This document shows positions 25,742 through 34,468 of a stretch of DNA of 64,000 nt, in pieces. The stretch is from Blastococcus sp. (GTDB lineage: Bacteria > Actinomycetota > Actinomycetes > Mycobacteriales > Geodermatophilaceae). Both the position numbers and the translations under genes were made by a program. The notes under the pieces are model-generated. The model had not been told where the DNA came from and did not search any database. It worked only from the letters and a program-made list of their open reading frames with translations. Within the stretch, counting starts at the first letter, position 1; each line of letters starts with the position of its first letter. Location of the stretch: positions 1 to 64,000 of the forward strand of contig JAODNN010000183.1 in assembly GCA_025465355.1 (NCBI GenBank). Reading direction: 5' to 3'.

Positions 25742-27326
25742 CGGTCAGCCCGAGCTCGCGGAGCCGGGCCCTGCTGACCTTGCCGGTCAGCGAGTGCGGC
25801 AGGGCGGGCAGGAAGTTCACCGACGTCGGCACCTTGTAGCGGGCCAGCGACTCGGCGGCGTAGGCCTGCAACTCCTCGAACGTCGTCTTCTCGCCCGGCG
25901 CCGTGACGACGACGGCGCGCACGGCGGACCCGGTGCGCGCGTCGGGCACTCCGATGACCGCGCTCTCCGCGACAGCGGGATGCGCGTCGAGCACGCGTTC
26001 CACCTCGGCCGGGTAGACGTTGAAGCCGCTGACGAGGATCAGGTCGCTGCGGCGGTCGACGAGGTGCAGGTCGCCGTCGCCGTCGCGGTAGGCGAGGTCG
26101 CCGGTGCGCAGCCAGCCGTCGGCACCTGGACCGTCCGCCCCGTCGGGCCAGTACCCGGCGAAGAGGTTGGGCCCGCGGACCCAGATCTCCCCCGGCCCCT
26201 CCTCGCCGTCCGCGTCGTCGTCGGAGGGCTTATCGGGGGCATTCTCGGAGGCGCTGTCGGAGGCGCTGTCCAGGGCGTCGTCGGCGGCATCCCCGCCGCC
26301 GGACCCGTCGTCGAACGTTCCCATCGCGGCCGTGTCGCGCAACGCCAGCTCGACCCCGGGCAGGGGACCCCCGATGCAGTCGGGCTTGGCGCGGCCGGTC
26401 GCGAGCGTGCTGGCGACCACCGGGGACGCCTCGGTGAGCCCGTAGCCCTCCCAGACGGTGACCGCGGCCCGCTCGCGCATCGCCGTCCATACCTCCTCGG
26501 GCAGCGGAGCGGCGCCGGACGAGGCCATGCGCATGGCCGCGAACCCCCGGCGCAGCTCGGCGTCGTTGCCCGCCGCGTCGGCCGTGGCCAGCCACGCCTG
26601 GAACATCGGCGGCGCACCGGGGACGGCCGTCACCGCCTCCTCGGCCATGAGAGCCAGCGATCCGTGGGGGTCGAAGGACTCCTCGAGGACGGCACATGCA
26701 CCGGTGGCCGCGACCAGCCCGAACCCGGCGTTGAGGCCGTAGACGTGGAAGAGGGGAAGGACGAGCAGGACCTTGTCGTCCTCCCGCACCGGCGGCGGCG
26801 ACATCGCCAGGCACTGCTCCTGGTTGGCGCGCAGCGCACCCGCGGTCAGCATCGCGCCCCGCGGCCGACCGGTCGTGCCGCTGGTGTAGGCCAGGAAGGA
26901 GAGCGCGGCCGGGTCGTCGGGAACCTCGGGTGGCGGCCCGTCGGCGTCCGGCGGCCCCACGCACATCCGCACGCCGGCGACCGGCACCCGCTCGGCACCC
27001 GTCACGAAGAGCGCTGCTCCCGAGTCGGTGAGCACGTACTCGAGTTCGGGACCGGTATAGGCGGTGTTCAGGGGGACGACGACCAGGCCCGCCCGCAGGG
27101 CACCGAGAGCGGCGCGCAACCAGTCGATCCCGTTCGGCAGCTGAACGGCGACCCGGTCGCCGGGCGCCAGGCCCTGGGCCACGTAGCCCGCCGCCGCGCG
27201 GTCCACCGCGCGGTCCAGGTCACTCCAGGACAACCGACGTCCGCCCGCGACCACCGCGGGCGCGTCCGGTCGCTGACGGCCTGACTGCCGCACGAGCGCG
27301 GACAGCGACGCGCCTCCCTCGATCAC
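25734..27326 (-). CDS. AMP-dependent acyl-CoA synthetase/ligase with acidic insertion
   Basis: This 530-residue adenylate-forming ligase shows all core motifs: LAYTSGTTGRPRGAML, WEGYGLTEASPVV, WLRTGDLAYRDGDGDLH, DLILVSGFNVYPAEVE and PHSLTGKVSRARL with the catalytic lysine. Residues about 336-376 are an Asp/Ser/Ala-rich insertion (DDALDSASDSASENAPDK) between the substrate-binding part and the GEIWVRGPN strand, which family members lack. Its DNA includes a tandem 12-base repeat at 26245-26268. A fatty or aromatic acid substrate is likely but unknown. The GTG at 27326 has GGAGGAG upstream; a longer frame is unsupported. Confidence 0.88.
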   Translation of the reverse strand: MIEGGASLSALVRQSGRQRPDAPAVVAGGRRLSWSDLDRAVDRAAAGYVAQGLAPGDRVAVQLPNGIDWLRAALGALRAGLVVVPLNTAYTGPELEYVLTDSGAALFVTGAERVPVAGVRMCVGPPDADGPPPEVPDDPAALSFLAYTSGTTGRPRGAMLTAGALRANQEQCLAMSPPPVREDDKVLLVLPLFHVYGLNAGFGLVAATGACAVLEESFDPHGSLALMAEEAVTAVPGAPPMFQAWLATADAAGNDAELRRGFAAMRMASSGAAPLPEEVWTAMRERAAVTVWEGYGLTEASPVVASTLATGRAKPDCIGGPLPGVELALRDTAAMGTFDDGSGGGDAADDALDSASDSASENAPDKPSDDDADGEEGPGEIWVRGPNLFAGYWPDGADGPGADGWLRTGDLAYRDGDGDLHLVDRRSDLILVSGFNVYPAEVERVLDAHPAVAESAVIGVPDARTGSAVRAVVVTAPGEKTTFEELQAYAAESLARYKVPTSVNFLPALPHSLTGKVSRARLRELGLTGD

Positions 27327-27529
27327 CGGACATCTCCTCCGTTGGAGCTGTGGCATCCCGCCCGCCCGGGTGTACGGCGACGTGCATCTGGGAACGTCAC
27401 GTGGACGGGCTGGAGCGATGTTGTCACCATGGGGCCAGCCCCGCAGCACGCGCGGTCGCGACTCGCGGACGCGTCGGGGAGAGGACGGTCCAGGTACGGC
27501 GGGCCGACGGAGGAGGTCGAACGTCCCGC

Positions 27530-28249
27530 ATGCCGCACCCCCTGGACGCCGAGCGGACCGCGGCCGCCCCACCCGGGGCACTGGCGCGGCCGCGTCCGAC
27601 ACCCCACCCGCGAGCGAGCACCGAGGTCTTTCCGACAGCCCCCGAGGAGGTGGCCGAGGAACTCGCCGTTCTCGCGGAGTCCGCGCCCGTCGCGGAGGAG
27701 CCGGCGACCGACGTCTGGGCGCTGGTCCGGCGCGCCCAGGACGGGGATGCCGAGGCGTTCGGCGAGCTCTACGACCATTACGTGACGCTGGTCCACCGCT
27801 ACGCCTACAACCGGGTCGGCGACCGGGCGATGGCCGAGGACGTCACGAGCGAGACGTTCGTGCGGGCACTTCGGCGCATCGACTCGTTGTCATTCCAGGG
27901 CCGCGACGTGGGGGCCTGGCTGGTGACGATCGCCCGCAACATCATCCGTGACCACGTGAAGAGCAGCCGCTACCGGCTGGAGGTCACGACAGCGGACATG
28001 CGCGACGCCGACCGGGTGACCGACGGCCCCGAGGATGCGGTGCTCCAGCGGCTCACCAACGAGAAACTCCTTGCCTGCGTCAAGCAGCTGGGCAGCGAGC
28101 AGCAGGAGTGCATCGTGTTGCGCTTTCTGCACGGGCTCTCCGTGTCCGAGACTGCCGAGATCATGGGGAAGAAGGACGGCGCGATCAAGGCGCTCCAGCA
28201 CCGTGCCGTGCGGCGGCTGGCGGGGCTGCTTCCCGAGGAGCTCCGGTGA
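27530..28249 (+). CDS. ECF-type sigma factor
   Basis: The 239-residue protein has a disordered Pro/Ala/Glu-rich N-terminus of about 60 residues, then sigma region 2 (FGELYDHYVTLVHRYAYNRV, DVTSETFVRALRRI, GAWLVTIARNIIRDH). Region 4 is LGSEQQECIVLRFLHGLSVSETAEIMGKKDGAIKALQHRAVRR. AGGAGG lies upstream of the ATG at 27530. The next gene is a membrane-anchored DUF5667 protein, the usual anti-sigma or partner position, so the pair probably forms an envelope-response module. It diverges from the ligase across about 200 bases that hold both promoters. Confidence 0.9.
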   Translation: MPHPLDAERTAAAPPGALARPRPTPHPRASTEVFPTAPEEVAEELAVLAESAPVAEEPATDVWALVRRAQDGDAEAFGELYDHYVTLVHRYAYNRVGDRAMAEDVTSETFVRALRRIDSLSFQGRDVGAWLVTIARNIIRDHVKSSRYRLEVTTADMRDADRVTDGPEDAVLQRLTNEKLLACVKQLGSEQQECIVLRFLHGLSVSETAEIMGKKDGAIKALQHRAVRRLAGLLPEELR

Positions 28250-28364
28250 GCGGGAACACGCGCGGGCGTGCCGTAACCGATCGGGGCGACCGGTCGTTGG
28301 GCAGTCCGCAGCGGGAGGACCTCAGGAACGGCCTCCCGGTACCGACCATCTTGGGGGGCGCACG

Positions 28365-29627
28365 GTGATCCCGCAGAACGGCACGGCGCTCCCCCGCCGT
28401 ACCGGCGCGCGCGATCCGGAGGAGGTCGTCGTCGCCCGGCTCGAGGGCCTGTCGTTCGCGATCGACGGCGACCCCGACCCCGCCTTCCGCGCCGCCACCC
28501 GCGCGCGGCTGGTCGCGATGGCCGCCGTCCGGACGCCTGCCCCGGAACCGGCGTCGCGCATGCGTTCCCTGCTGTCCTTCCGCGCGGTGGACTCCGCCCC
28601 CGCCCGCTGGCGCTCGCGGGTGACCGCCGGGCTGGCAGGCGCGGCCCTCACGGTGACCGCCCTGGCCGGGCTGACGGCCGTGGCCACGGGCGCCGGACCG
28701 GGCGACCTGCTCTACGGCCTGAAGCGGGGCACCGAGCAGACGCAGCTCGCCCTGGCCGCCGACTCCACCCGTGGCCGGACCCTTCTGGACTTCGCCAGCA
28801 CCCGCCTGGACGAGCTGCGCGCTCTCGTGGGGGACGACGCCACCGCGCTTCCGGTCGCGGGTGCCGTGAGCGGAACCGGTGGCGATCTCGTGGCCGCAGG
28901 CTCCTCGTCGGAGCTGGTGCTGCTGACCCTGCACACCATGGACACCCAGACCACCCAGGGCGCCGCGTGGCTGGACGACCGGTCGGTGAGCACGAAGAAC
29001 ACCGCCCCGCTCGACGAGTTGGCCGGCTGGGCTGCGGGGCAGTCCGCCGGCCTCACCGCGCTGAAGCCGGTCATGCCGTCCGCGGCCGCGCCGGCTGTCG
29101 AGCAGTCGCTCGGCCTGCTCGCCGGGATCAGCACGCGGACCGTCGCGCTGCGCACGGCGGTCGCCTGCCCCTCGGGTCCAGCTGTCTCCGGCACGGACGC
29201 CCTCGGGCCGCTGCCCGCGGCATGCACCGACACGACCCCGCCGTCGGCCTCAGGCGGCACGGGTTCCAGGACCGGTTCGAACAGTGGCGGCGGTACGACC
29301 GGTTCGACATCGACGTCGACGTCGGTCCCCGGAACCGGGACGACCCCCGGCGGGACCGGTGGCGGCGCCGGGCAGCAGGAGTCCGGCGGTTCGGGGAGAG
29401 GGACCGGCGGCGGCCTGGTTCCGACGCGGCCCGTGCCCACCCCTGCCCTGCCCACCCCGTCGCTGCCGGTGCCGGTGCCGAACCCGGGCGGGATCATCCC
29501 GAGCCTGCCCAGCAGCACGCACGTGCCGTTGCCTGGAGCATCCGCGCCGTCGACGTCCGGCAGCACCCGCTCGTCGTCCCCAGGTCTCGGAATCTGCATC
29601 GGACCGATCCACCTCGGCAGCTGCTGA
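28365..29627 (+). CDS. DUF5667-type membrane protein, probable sigma-factor partner
   Basis: This 420-residue protein has a cytoplasmic N-terminus of about 85 residues and one membrane helix (AGLAGAALTVTALAGLTAVAT). The DUF5667-like segment PGDLLYGLKRGTEQTQLALA follows, then an extracytoplasmic helical region. The C-terminal 140 residues are a Ser/Thr/Gly/Pro-rich linker, ending in a short Cys-flanked sequence GLGICIGPIHLGSC. The GTG at 28365 follows TTGGGGGG. The order after an ECF sigma gene supports a regulatory or sensing role. The tail may bind the cell wall. Confidence 0.75.
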   Translation: MIPQNGTALPRRTGARDPEEVVVARLEGLSFAIDGDPDPAFRAATRARLVAMAAVRTPAPEPASRMRSLLSFRAVDSAPARWRSRVTAGLAGAALTVTALAGLTAVATGAGPGDLLYGLKRGTEQTQLALAADSTRGRTLLDFASTRLDELRALVGDDATALPVAGAVSGTGGDLVAAGSSSELVLLTLHTMDTQTTQGAAWLDDRSVSTKNTAPLDELAGWAAGQSAGLTALKPVMPSAAAPAVEQSLGLLAGISTRTVALRTAVACPSGPAVSGTDALGPLPAACTDTTPPSASGGTGSRTGSNSGGGTTGSTSTSTSVPGTGTTPGGTGGGAGQQESGGSGRGTGGGLVPTRPVPTPALPTPSLPVPVPNPGGIIPSLPSSTHVPLPGASAPSTSGSTRSSSPGLGICIGPIHLGSC

Positions 29628-29719
29628 CCCGTGCTCTGAAGCCCGACCGGCCGCCCGGCTAGGGTCGCAGTCGTCCGTGCCCAACGCCCGCGAGGCGGAT
29701 CGATCGCAGGGAGAGTGCC

Positions 29720-30631
29720 GTGCCGCGACTGCCCTTCCGCGGCCGTGAGGTGCGCCGCGCGGGTTCCCCGGACGAGGAGACGCGCGCCCACGTAGCCGGC
29801 GCCGCATCCGCGGCCGCCGCCGAGGTCGCCGCGTCGAACACGGGGGCACAGGACCCGACCGCCGCCGCCTTCTTCGACGTGGACAACACGATGATGATGG
29901 GCGCCTCGCTGTTCTGGTTCGCCCGTGGCCTGGCCGCGCGGAAGTACTTCTCGACGCGCGACCTGGCCGGCTTCATCTGGCAGCAGGCCAAGTTCCGGAT
30001 CGCCGGCAACGAGAGCGCGGACGACATGCACACCATCCGCGAGAACGCGCTCGCGTTCGTCGCCGGGCGTGACGTCGCCGAGATCGTGCAGGCCAGCGAG
30101 GAGATCTACGACGAGCTGATGGCCGACCGGATCTGGTCGGGTACGCGGTCACTGGCCCAGCAGCACCTCGACGCCGGGCAGCGGGTGTGGCTGGTCACGG
30201 CCACCCCGGTAGAGCTCGCCGGCATCATCGCTCACCGGCTCGGGCTCACGGGCGCCCTCGGCACCGTCGCCGAGGTCGTGGACGGGAAGTACTCCGGCCG
30301 GCTGGTCGGCGAGCTGATGCACGGACCGGCGAAGGCCGAGGCCGTCCGCGCGCTCGCCGAGCGGGAAGGCCTGGACCTGAGCCGCTGCACCGCCTACAGC
30401 GATTCGGCCAACGACCTGCCGATGCTGACCGAGGTGGGGACGGCGGTCGCCGTCAACCCCGACACCGAGCTGCGCGCCATCGCCCGCTCCCGCGGCTGGA
30501 CGATTCGCGACTACCGAACCGGACGCAAGGCAGCGAAGATCGGCGTGCCGACCGTGGCCGTCGCAGCCCTCTCGGGCGGCCTGGTGGGCGGCGCGATCGC
30601 GCTGCGCCGCCGCAACAAGCTGCCGTTCTGA
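29720..30631 (+). CDS. HAD-IB family phosphatase (SerB-like) with C-terminal anchor
   Basis: This 303-residue HAD-superfamily hydrolase has the nucleophile motif FFDVDNTMM (Asp 53 and Asp 55), motif [12 protein letters not shown], and the conserved lysine then [16 protein letters not shown] hydrophobic [21 protein letters not shown] segment close to the C-terminus suggests membrane attachment. It resembles mycobacterial SerB1/CicA-type proteins. Phosphoserine is only one possible substrate. It is convergent with plsC and separated from it by a hairpin. Confidence 0.85.
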   Translation: MPRLPFRGREVRRAGSPDEETRAHVAGAASAAAAEVAASNTGAQDPTAAAFFDVDNTMMMGASLFWFARGLAARKYFSTRDLAGFIWQQAKFRIAGNESADDMHTIRENALAFVAGRDVAEIVQASEEIYDELMADRIWSGTRSLAQQHLDAGQRVWLVTATPVELAGIIAHRLGLTGALGTVAEVVDGKYSGRLVGELMHGPAKAEAVRALAEREGLDLSRCTAYSDSANDLPMLTEVGTAVAVNPDTELRAIARSRGWTIRDYRTGRKAAKIGVPTVAVAALSGGLVGGAIALRRRNKLPF

Positions 30632-30633
30632 AG

Positions 30634-30652
30634 CGTCGTCCGGGGGACGACG
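30634..30652. terminator. Bidirectional hairpin between HAD gene and plsC-like gene
   Basis: CGTCGTCC and GGACGACG form an 8-bp stem around a GGG loop, in the 37-base gap between convergent stop codons. There is no U tract. The position suggests it ends transcripts from both sides. Confidence 0.55.
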
Positions 30653-30668
30653 ACCCGGCCAGGTGCCG

Positions 30669-31577
30669 TTACCCGAAGACGCTCTTGCGCTGGAGAAGCA
30701 GCTGGTACAGCGAGTGCTGGATGGTCTCGCGGACCTGGTCGGTGAGGTTGAAGACCAGCATCGGGTCCTCCGCCGCGCCGGGGCCGTAGGACGCCGTCTC
30801 GATCGGCTCACCGAAGGCGATCAGCCACTTCGAGGGCAACGGCACCAGCCCGAGCGGCCCGAGGAGCGGGAACGTCGGCGTGATCGGGAAGTAGGGCAGA
30901 CCCAGCAGTCGGGCCGCCGTCTTCGCGTTGCCGATCATCGGGTAGATCTCCTCGGCGCCCACGATGGCGCACGGGATGATCGGTGCCCCGGTGCGCAGAG
31001 CCGCTGTGACGAAACCCCCGCGGCCGAACCGTTGCAGGGTGTACCGCTCACGGAACGGCTTGCCGATCCCCTTGAAGCCCTCGGGGAAGACCCCGACCAG
31101 TTCGCCCTCGGTGAGCAGCCGCTCGGCGTCCTCGTTGCACGCCAGCGTGGAGCCCATCTTGCGCGACATCGAGCCGATGAAAGGCATGTCGAACACGAGG
31201 TCGGCACCCAGCAACCGGAGCCGGCGCTGCGCGGGGTGGTCGTCGTGCAGGGACACCGACGTCATCAGAGCGTCGACCGGCAGGGTGCCCGAGTGGTTGG
31301 CGACCACGAGGCCGCCGCCGACGTCGGGGACGTTTTCCAGACCCAGGGAGTCGACGCGGAACCACTTCGAGAAGAACGGCCGCAGCAGCGGCATCAGCAC
31401 ATGGTCGGCGAGATCCGGATCGAAGCCGAACTCGTCGGTCTCGTACTCCCCGGTCAGCCGGCGCCGGAGGAACTCGAGACCACCGGCGAGCTGTTCCTCC
31501 CAGCCGGGCGGCGAAGGTGCGGGGATGTAGGGCTCGTCCTCGTCCGGCCGGAGCGGGATCACGCGCGCCTCAGGCAT
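30669..31577 (-). CDS. 1-acyl-sn-glycerol-3-phosphate acyltransferase family protein
   Basis: The 302-residue protein contains the PlsC acyltransferase motifs VVANHSGTLPVDALM (NHx4D-type) near residue 92 and GVFPEGFKGIGKPF near residue 162. The N-terminal 60 residues are acidic and unconserved. It probably acylates a lysophospholipid or related lipid at the inner membrane. Its ATG overlaps the SDR gene by 8 bases and the pair mirrors Rv0501-Rv0502 of mycobacteria. Confidence 0.9.
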   Translation of the reverse strand: MPEARVIPLRPDEDEPYIPAPSPPGWEEQLAGGLEFLRRRLTGEYETDEFGFDPDLADHVLMPLLRPFFSKWFRVDSLGLENVPDVGGGLVVANHSGTLPVDALMTSVSLHDDHPAQRRLRLLGADLVFDMPFIGSMSRKMGSTLACNEDAERLLTEGELVGVFPEGFKGIGKPFRERYTLQRFGRGGFVTAALRTGAPIIPCAIVGAEEIYPMIGNAKTAARLLGLPYFPITPTFPLLGPLGLVPLPSKWLIAFGEPIETASYGPGAAEDPMLVFNLTDQVRETIQHSLYQLLLQRKSVFG

Positions 31578-32676
31578 CCCGGACCGCCCTCAATCCGGGG
31601 GCAGGAGGGGTTGGTCGCAACCGGTCACTCACCGCGCCGGCAGCCTCGCCGACCCGTCCGAGGACGGATCTGACACGTGCGGCCGTCGGTTCGACCAGGC
31701 GGGAAGGCAACACCGGGGAAACGGTCCGGGCGTAATCGGCCAACGCGGCCTCCGTGGTGTACCGGGGAAGATAACCGAACTCGGTGCGCAGGACGGTCGT
31801 GTCGACGACACGGCCGAAGTTGAGGAAGCGCATCTGCTCCGGGGAGTAGTCCACGAACCCGAAGCGACGGGAGAGCCGGCCGACCGAGCCCAGGGCCGGC
31901 GACGGGATCGGCGCCTCCACCCGGCCCAGCCGGCGGATCGCCTGCGACAGCAGCAGCGTGCCCTCACCGCCGACGTTCACCGTGCCCACGAAGGGGCCGG
32001 TCGTGGCGCGGGTGAGAACTGCCAGCGCGTCGTCCTCGTGCAGCAGCTGCACCCGGGCGTCGTAGCCCAGCGCGGTCGGCACCACGGGCATGCGGAAGAA
32101 GCTGGTGAGCAGCGAGTCGATCCGCGGACCGATGAAGTTGGTGAACCGCAGCACAGCGACATCGACCTCGGGACGGCGCCGCCGGAAGGCGCGCACGTAC
32201 CCCTCGATATCGAGACTGTCCTTCGCGAACCCACCCGACGGCACCGCGCGGGCCTGCATCGCCTCGGTGAAGACGGCGGGGTCACGCGAGGAGGCGCCGT
32301 ACACGGCACTGGTGGACTTCAGGACGAAGCGGCGCACCGACGGCGCCCGCTGGCAGGCCGCCAGGAGCTGCATCGTGCCGATGACGTTGAGTTCCTTCAT
32401 CGGCGTCCGGCCACCCGAACCGGCCGGAGTCGAGCTGATGTTCATGTGCACGACGGTGTCCACCGACGCCGCTGCGATGACCTTGCCGATCAGCGGGTTG
32501 CGGATGTCGGCCCGGACGAACTCGGTGCGCCCGAGCCGCCGGAGCATCTCCGGGGCCGGCGGGACCGTGTCCACGCCGATGACCCGGTCGATCGACGGGT
32601 CGGCCGCGAGCTCGGCCGCCAGCGCACCACCCAGCCACCGGCTCACACCGGTGACGAGGACCACCGCAGGCGGCAC
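31570..32676 (-). CDS. NAD-dependent epimerase/dehydratase family protein, atypical active site
   Basis: This 368-residue extended SDR has the N-terminal dinucleotide fold VVLVTGVSRWLGGALAAEL and LKSTSAVYGASSRDP. Where GalE-like enzymes have YxxxK, the aligned stretch is GGFAKDSLDIEGY, so Phe replaces Tyr (codon complement at 32227-32229) and no Lys is four residues on. It may be an atypical, non-epimerase SDR. The GTG start was chosen as the first in-frame codon before the Rossmann motif. It lies between bS22 and the acyltransferase in one operon. Confidence 0.85.
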   Translation of the reverse strand: MPPAVVLVTGVSRWLGGALAAELAADPSIDRVIGVDTVPPAPEMLRRLGRTEFVRADIRNPLIGKVIAAASVDTVVHMNISSTPAGSGGRTPMKELNVIGTMQLLAACQRAPSVRRFVLKSTSAVYGASSRDPAVFTEAMQARAVPSGGFAKDSLDIEGYVRAFRRRRPEVDVAVLRFTNFIGPRIDSLLTSFFRMPVVPTALGYDARVQLLHEDDALAVLTRATTGPFVGTVNVGGEGTLLLSQAIRRLGRVEAPIPSPALGSVGRLSRRFGFVDYSPEQMRFLNFGRVVDTTVLRTEFGYLPRYTTEAALADYARTVSPVLPSRLVEPTAARVRSVLGRVGEAAGAVSDRLRPTPPAPGLRAVRDA

Positions 32677-32686
32677 GAGCCTCAGC

Positions 32687-32785
32687 TCACTTCTTGTTGC
32701 GACGCTGAACGCGCGTCTTCTTCAGCAGCTTGCGGTGCTTCTTCTTCGCCATCCGCTTGCGCCGCTTCTTGATGACCGAACCCAT
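32687..32785 (-). CDS. Small ribosomal subunit protein bS22
   Basis: This 32-residue, extremely basic protein begins [20 protein letters not shown]. That matches the bS22 (AURKAIP1/COX24-domain) protein found in actinobacterial 30S subunits. The ATG at 32785 follows GGGAGTAACAC. It lies in the same place, between a BldC-like HTH gene and a galE2-like gene, as its mycobacterial counterpart. It is too short for ordinary ORF cut-offs. Confidence 0.95.
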   Translation of the reverse strand: MGSVIKKRRKRMAKKKHRKLLKKTRVQRRNKK

Positions 32786-32975
32786 GTGTTACTCCCACGT
32801 CGTCCCGGATGATCAGCTCGTGCGCGACGTCCTGGGCCAGCAGAACCTTGGCCCGGCGTCGCTCGGCGACTGAGCGTACCCGGACGTCCCGCGGCGACGC
32901 TGCCGCGGGCGAGCCCGGAGGACGAACGACGTGCGACAAGAGTCTCAGGCGAACGCCAGGTCCGCCTTCGCAGAC

Positions 32976-33314
32976 TCAGGCGATGTCGGTGTACGCGTCG
33001 CGCAGGTAGTCCTGCACGGCGCGCTCCGGCACGCGGAAGGAACGGCCGACGCGGACGGCGGAGAGCTCGCCGGCGTGGACGAGGCGGTACACGGTCATCT
33101 TCGAGACACGCATCATCGCGGCGACCTCGGCAACCGTCAGGAACGTGACGGCGGCACGCGGGGTCGGGACGGACTGGCGGCCGAGCGGCATGGCGGCGGG
33201 GTGAGCGCCGGGAACCGGGCGAGCGACAGAGGCGGCGCTCATGGGCCGGCCGATCGGACGGGGGCCGGGCACTGCGGGGCGGGCGATGGCAGTGGCGCGC
33301 TGGGGCATGGTCAT
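32976..33314 (-). CDS. MerR/excisionase-type helix-turn-helix protein (BldC-like)
   Basis: The 112-residue protein has a low-complexity Pro/Ala/Arg N-terminus of about 58 residues. A compact winged HTH follows: FLTVAEVAAMMRVSKMTVYRL, HAGELSAVRVGRSFRVPERAV, ending DYLRDAYTDIA. The same domain defines BldC and the Rv0500A-type genes that precede bS22. GGAGACGAAGAC lies before the ATG at 33314. A longer frame to 33557 would add unrelated sequence and is less likely. Confidence 0.85.
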   Translation of the reverse strand: MTMPQRATAIARPAVPGPRPIGRPMSAASVARPVPGAHPAAMPLGRQSVPTPRAAVTFLTVAEVAAMMRVSKMTVYRLVHAGELSAVRVGRSFRVPERAVQDYLRDAYTDIA

Positions 33315-33564
33315 GTCTTCGTCTCCGGACCTAGCTCGTGTCGTGGCGCCGGCTTCCCCACCGGCAACTGAACACGCACGTGCTGCAACAGAGCGTAAGG
33401 GGACAGGCGTGACTGGAGCGATGGATGAATCGAACAGGCGGACCGGTCCGTCCTGGGCAGAAGTACACCAGTGCGACACGATGGAACTGTTATCCGGCGC
33501 GTCAAGTAACACGGTGACGAGTCGGTGACACAGCGTCCACCAATTCCCGCGCTCCATGCGCTAC

Positions 33565-33596
33565 GTTGTCCGGCCGCCTGGTTGTCCGGCCGCCTG
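33565..33596. repeat. Perfect tandem 16-bp repeat in 335-base gap
   Basis: GTTGTCCGGCCGCCTG occurs twice head to tail between the HTH gene and proC. The gap 33315-33649 otherwise holds the HTH-operon promoter region (a minus-strand TTGACG and TACGCT are possible elements, not well spaced) and no gene that I can support. Confidence 0.8.
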
Positions 33597-33649
33597 ACAG
33601 CGGCGGGAAGGACGTCGGGACCGTCGTCGACAGCAGAGGTCCGTGCAGG

Positions 33650-34468
33650 TCAGTGCGTGTCGCTGCCCAATTCCACCGAGCGGTCGTGTGCCGCCTCGAT
33701 CGCGGCGATCAGCGCGGCGCGCACACCGTGGCGCTCCAGCTCCCGGATCGCGGCGATGGTCGTGCCGCCGGGGCTGGTGACCGCCTCCCGGAGCACCACC
33801 GGGTGTTCCCCCGAGTCGCGCATCATCACTGCGGCACCGAGCGCGGTCTGGACGATGAGGTCGGCAGCCAGCGCCCGCGGCAGGCCGAGCAGGATGCCCG
33901 CGTCGACCATCGCCTCCACGAGATAGAAGAAGTACGCCGGTCCGCTGCCCGACAACGCCGTGACGGCGTCCTGCTGCGACTCCGGCACCCGGCGCACCTG
34001 CCCGACCGCAGCCAGGAGCGCCTCGGCCTCGTCCAGGTGCCGCTCCTCCGCGTGGGCACCCGGCGACAGCACGCTCATCCCCTGGTCCACCAGCGCCGGG
34101 GTGTTCGGCATGACCCGCACGACGGGCGTGCCGGCCGGCAGGGCGGCCTCGATCCGCGCCGTGGGCACGCCGGCGGCGACCGAGACGACCAGGTGACCCG
34201 CGTCGACGACGCCGCCGAGGCGGGCGAGGAGGGTGTCGATGTCCTGCGGCTTGACCGCCAGCAGGAGGACGCGGGCGCGCGCTGCGGCGTCGGCCAGGTC
34301 GACGGCGGGGACCCCGTAGCGGTCGGCGAGTTGCGCCGCGCGCTCGGCGTTGCGCTCGCAGATCAGGATCCCGTCGGCCCCACCCCGCCGGATCAGCCCC
34401 GACAGCAGCGCCTCTCCGATCTTGCCCCCGCCGATGATGGCCAGACCGCGGCGCCCGTCCGCGGTCAC
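33650..34468 (-). CDS. proC: Pyrroline-5-carboxylate reductase
   Basis: This 272-residue enzyme makes proline from pyrroline-5-carboxylate with NAD(P)H. It has the N-terminal motif LAIIGGGKIGEALLSGL, VVRVMPNTPALVDQGMS, the family signature VTALSGSGPAYFFYLVEAM and VTSPGGTTIAAIRELE. The GTG at 34468 overlaps the stop of the proline-dehydrogenase-like gene by 4 bases. Length and motifs are complete. Confidence 0.96.
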   Translation of the reverse strand: MTADGRRGLAIIGGGKIGEALLSGLIRRGGADGILICERNAERAAQLADRYGVPAVDLADAAARARVLLLAVKPQDIDTLLARLGGVVDAGHLVVSVAAGVPTARIEAALPAGTPVVRVMPNTPALVDQGMSVLSPGAHAEERHLDEAEALLAAVGQVRRVPESQQDAVTALSGSGPAYFFYLVEAMVDAGILLGLPRALAADLIVQTALGAAVMMRDSGEHPVVLREAVTSPGGTTIAAIRELERHGVRAALIAAIEAAHDRSVELGSDTH

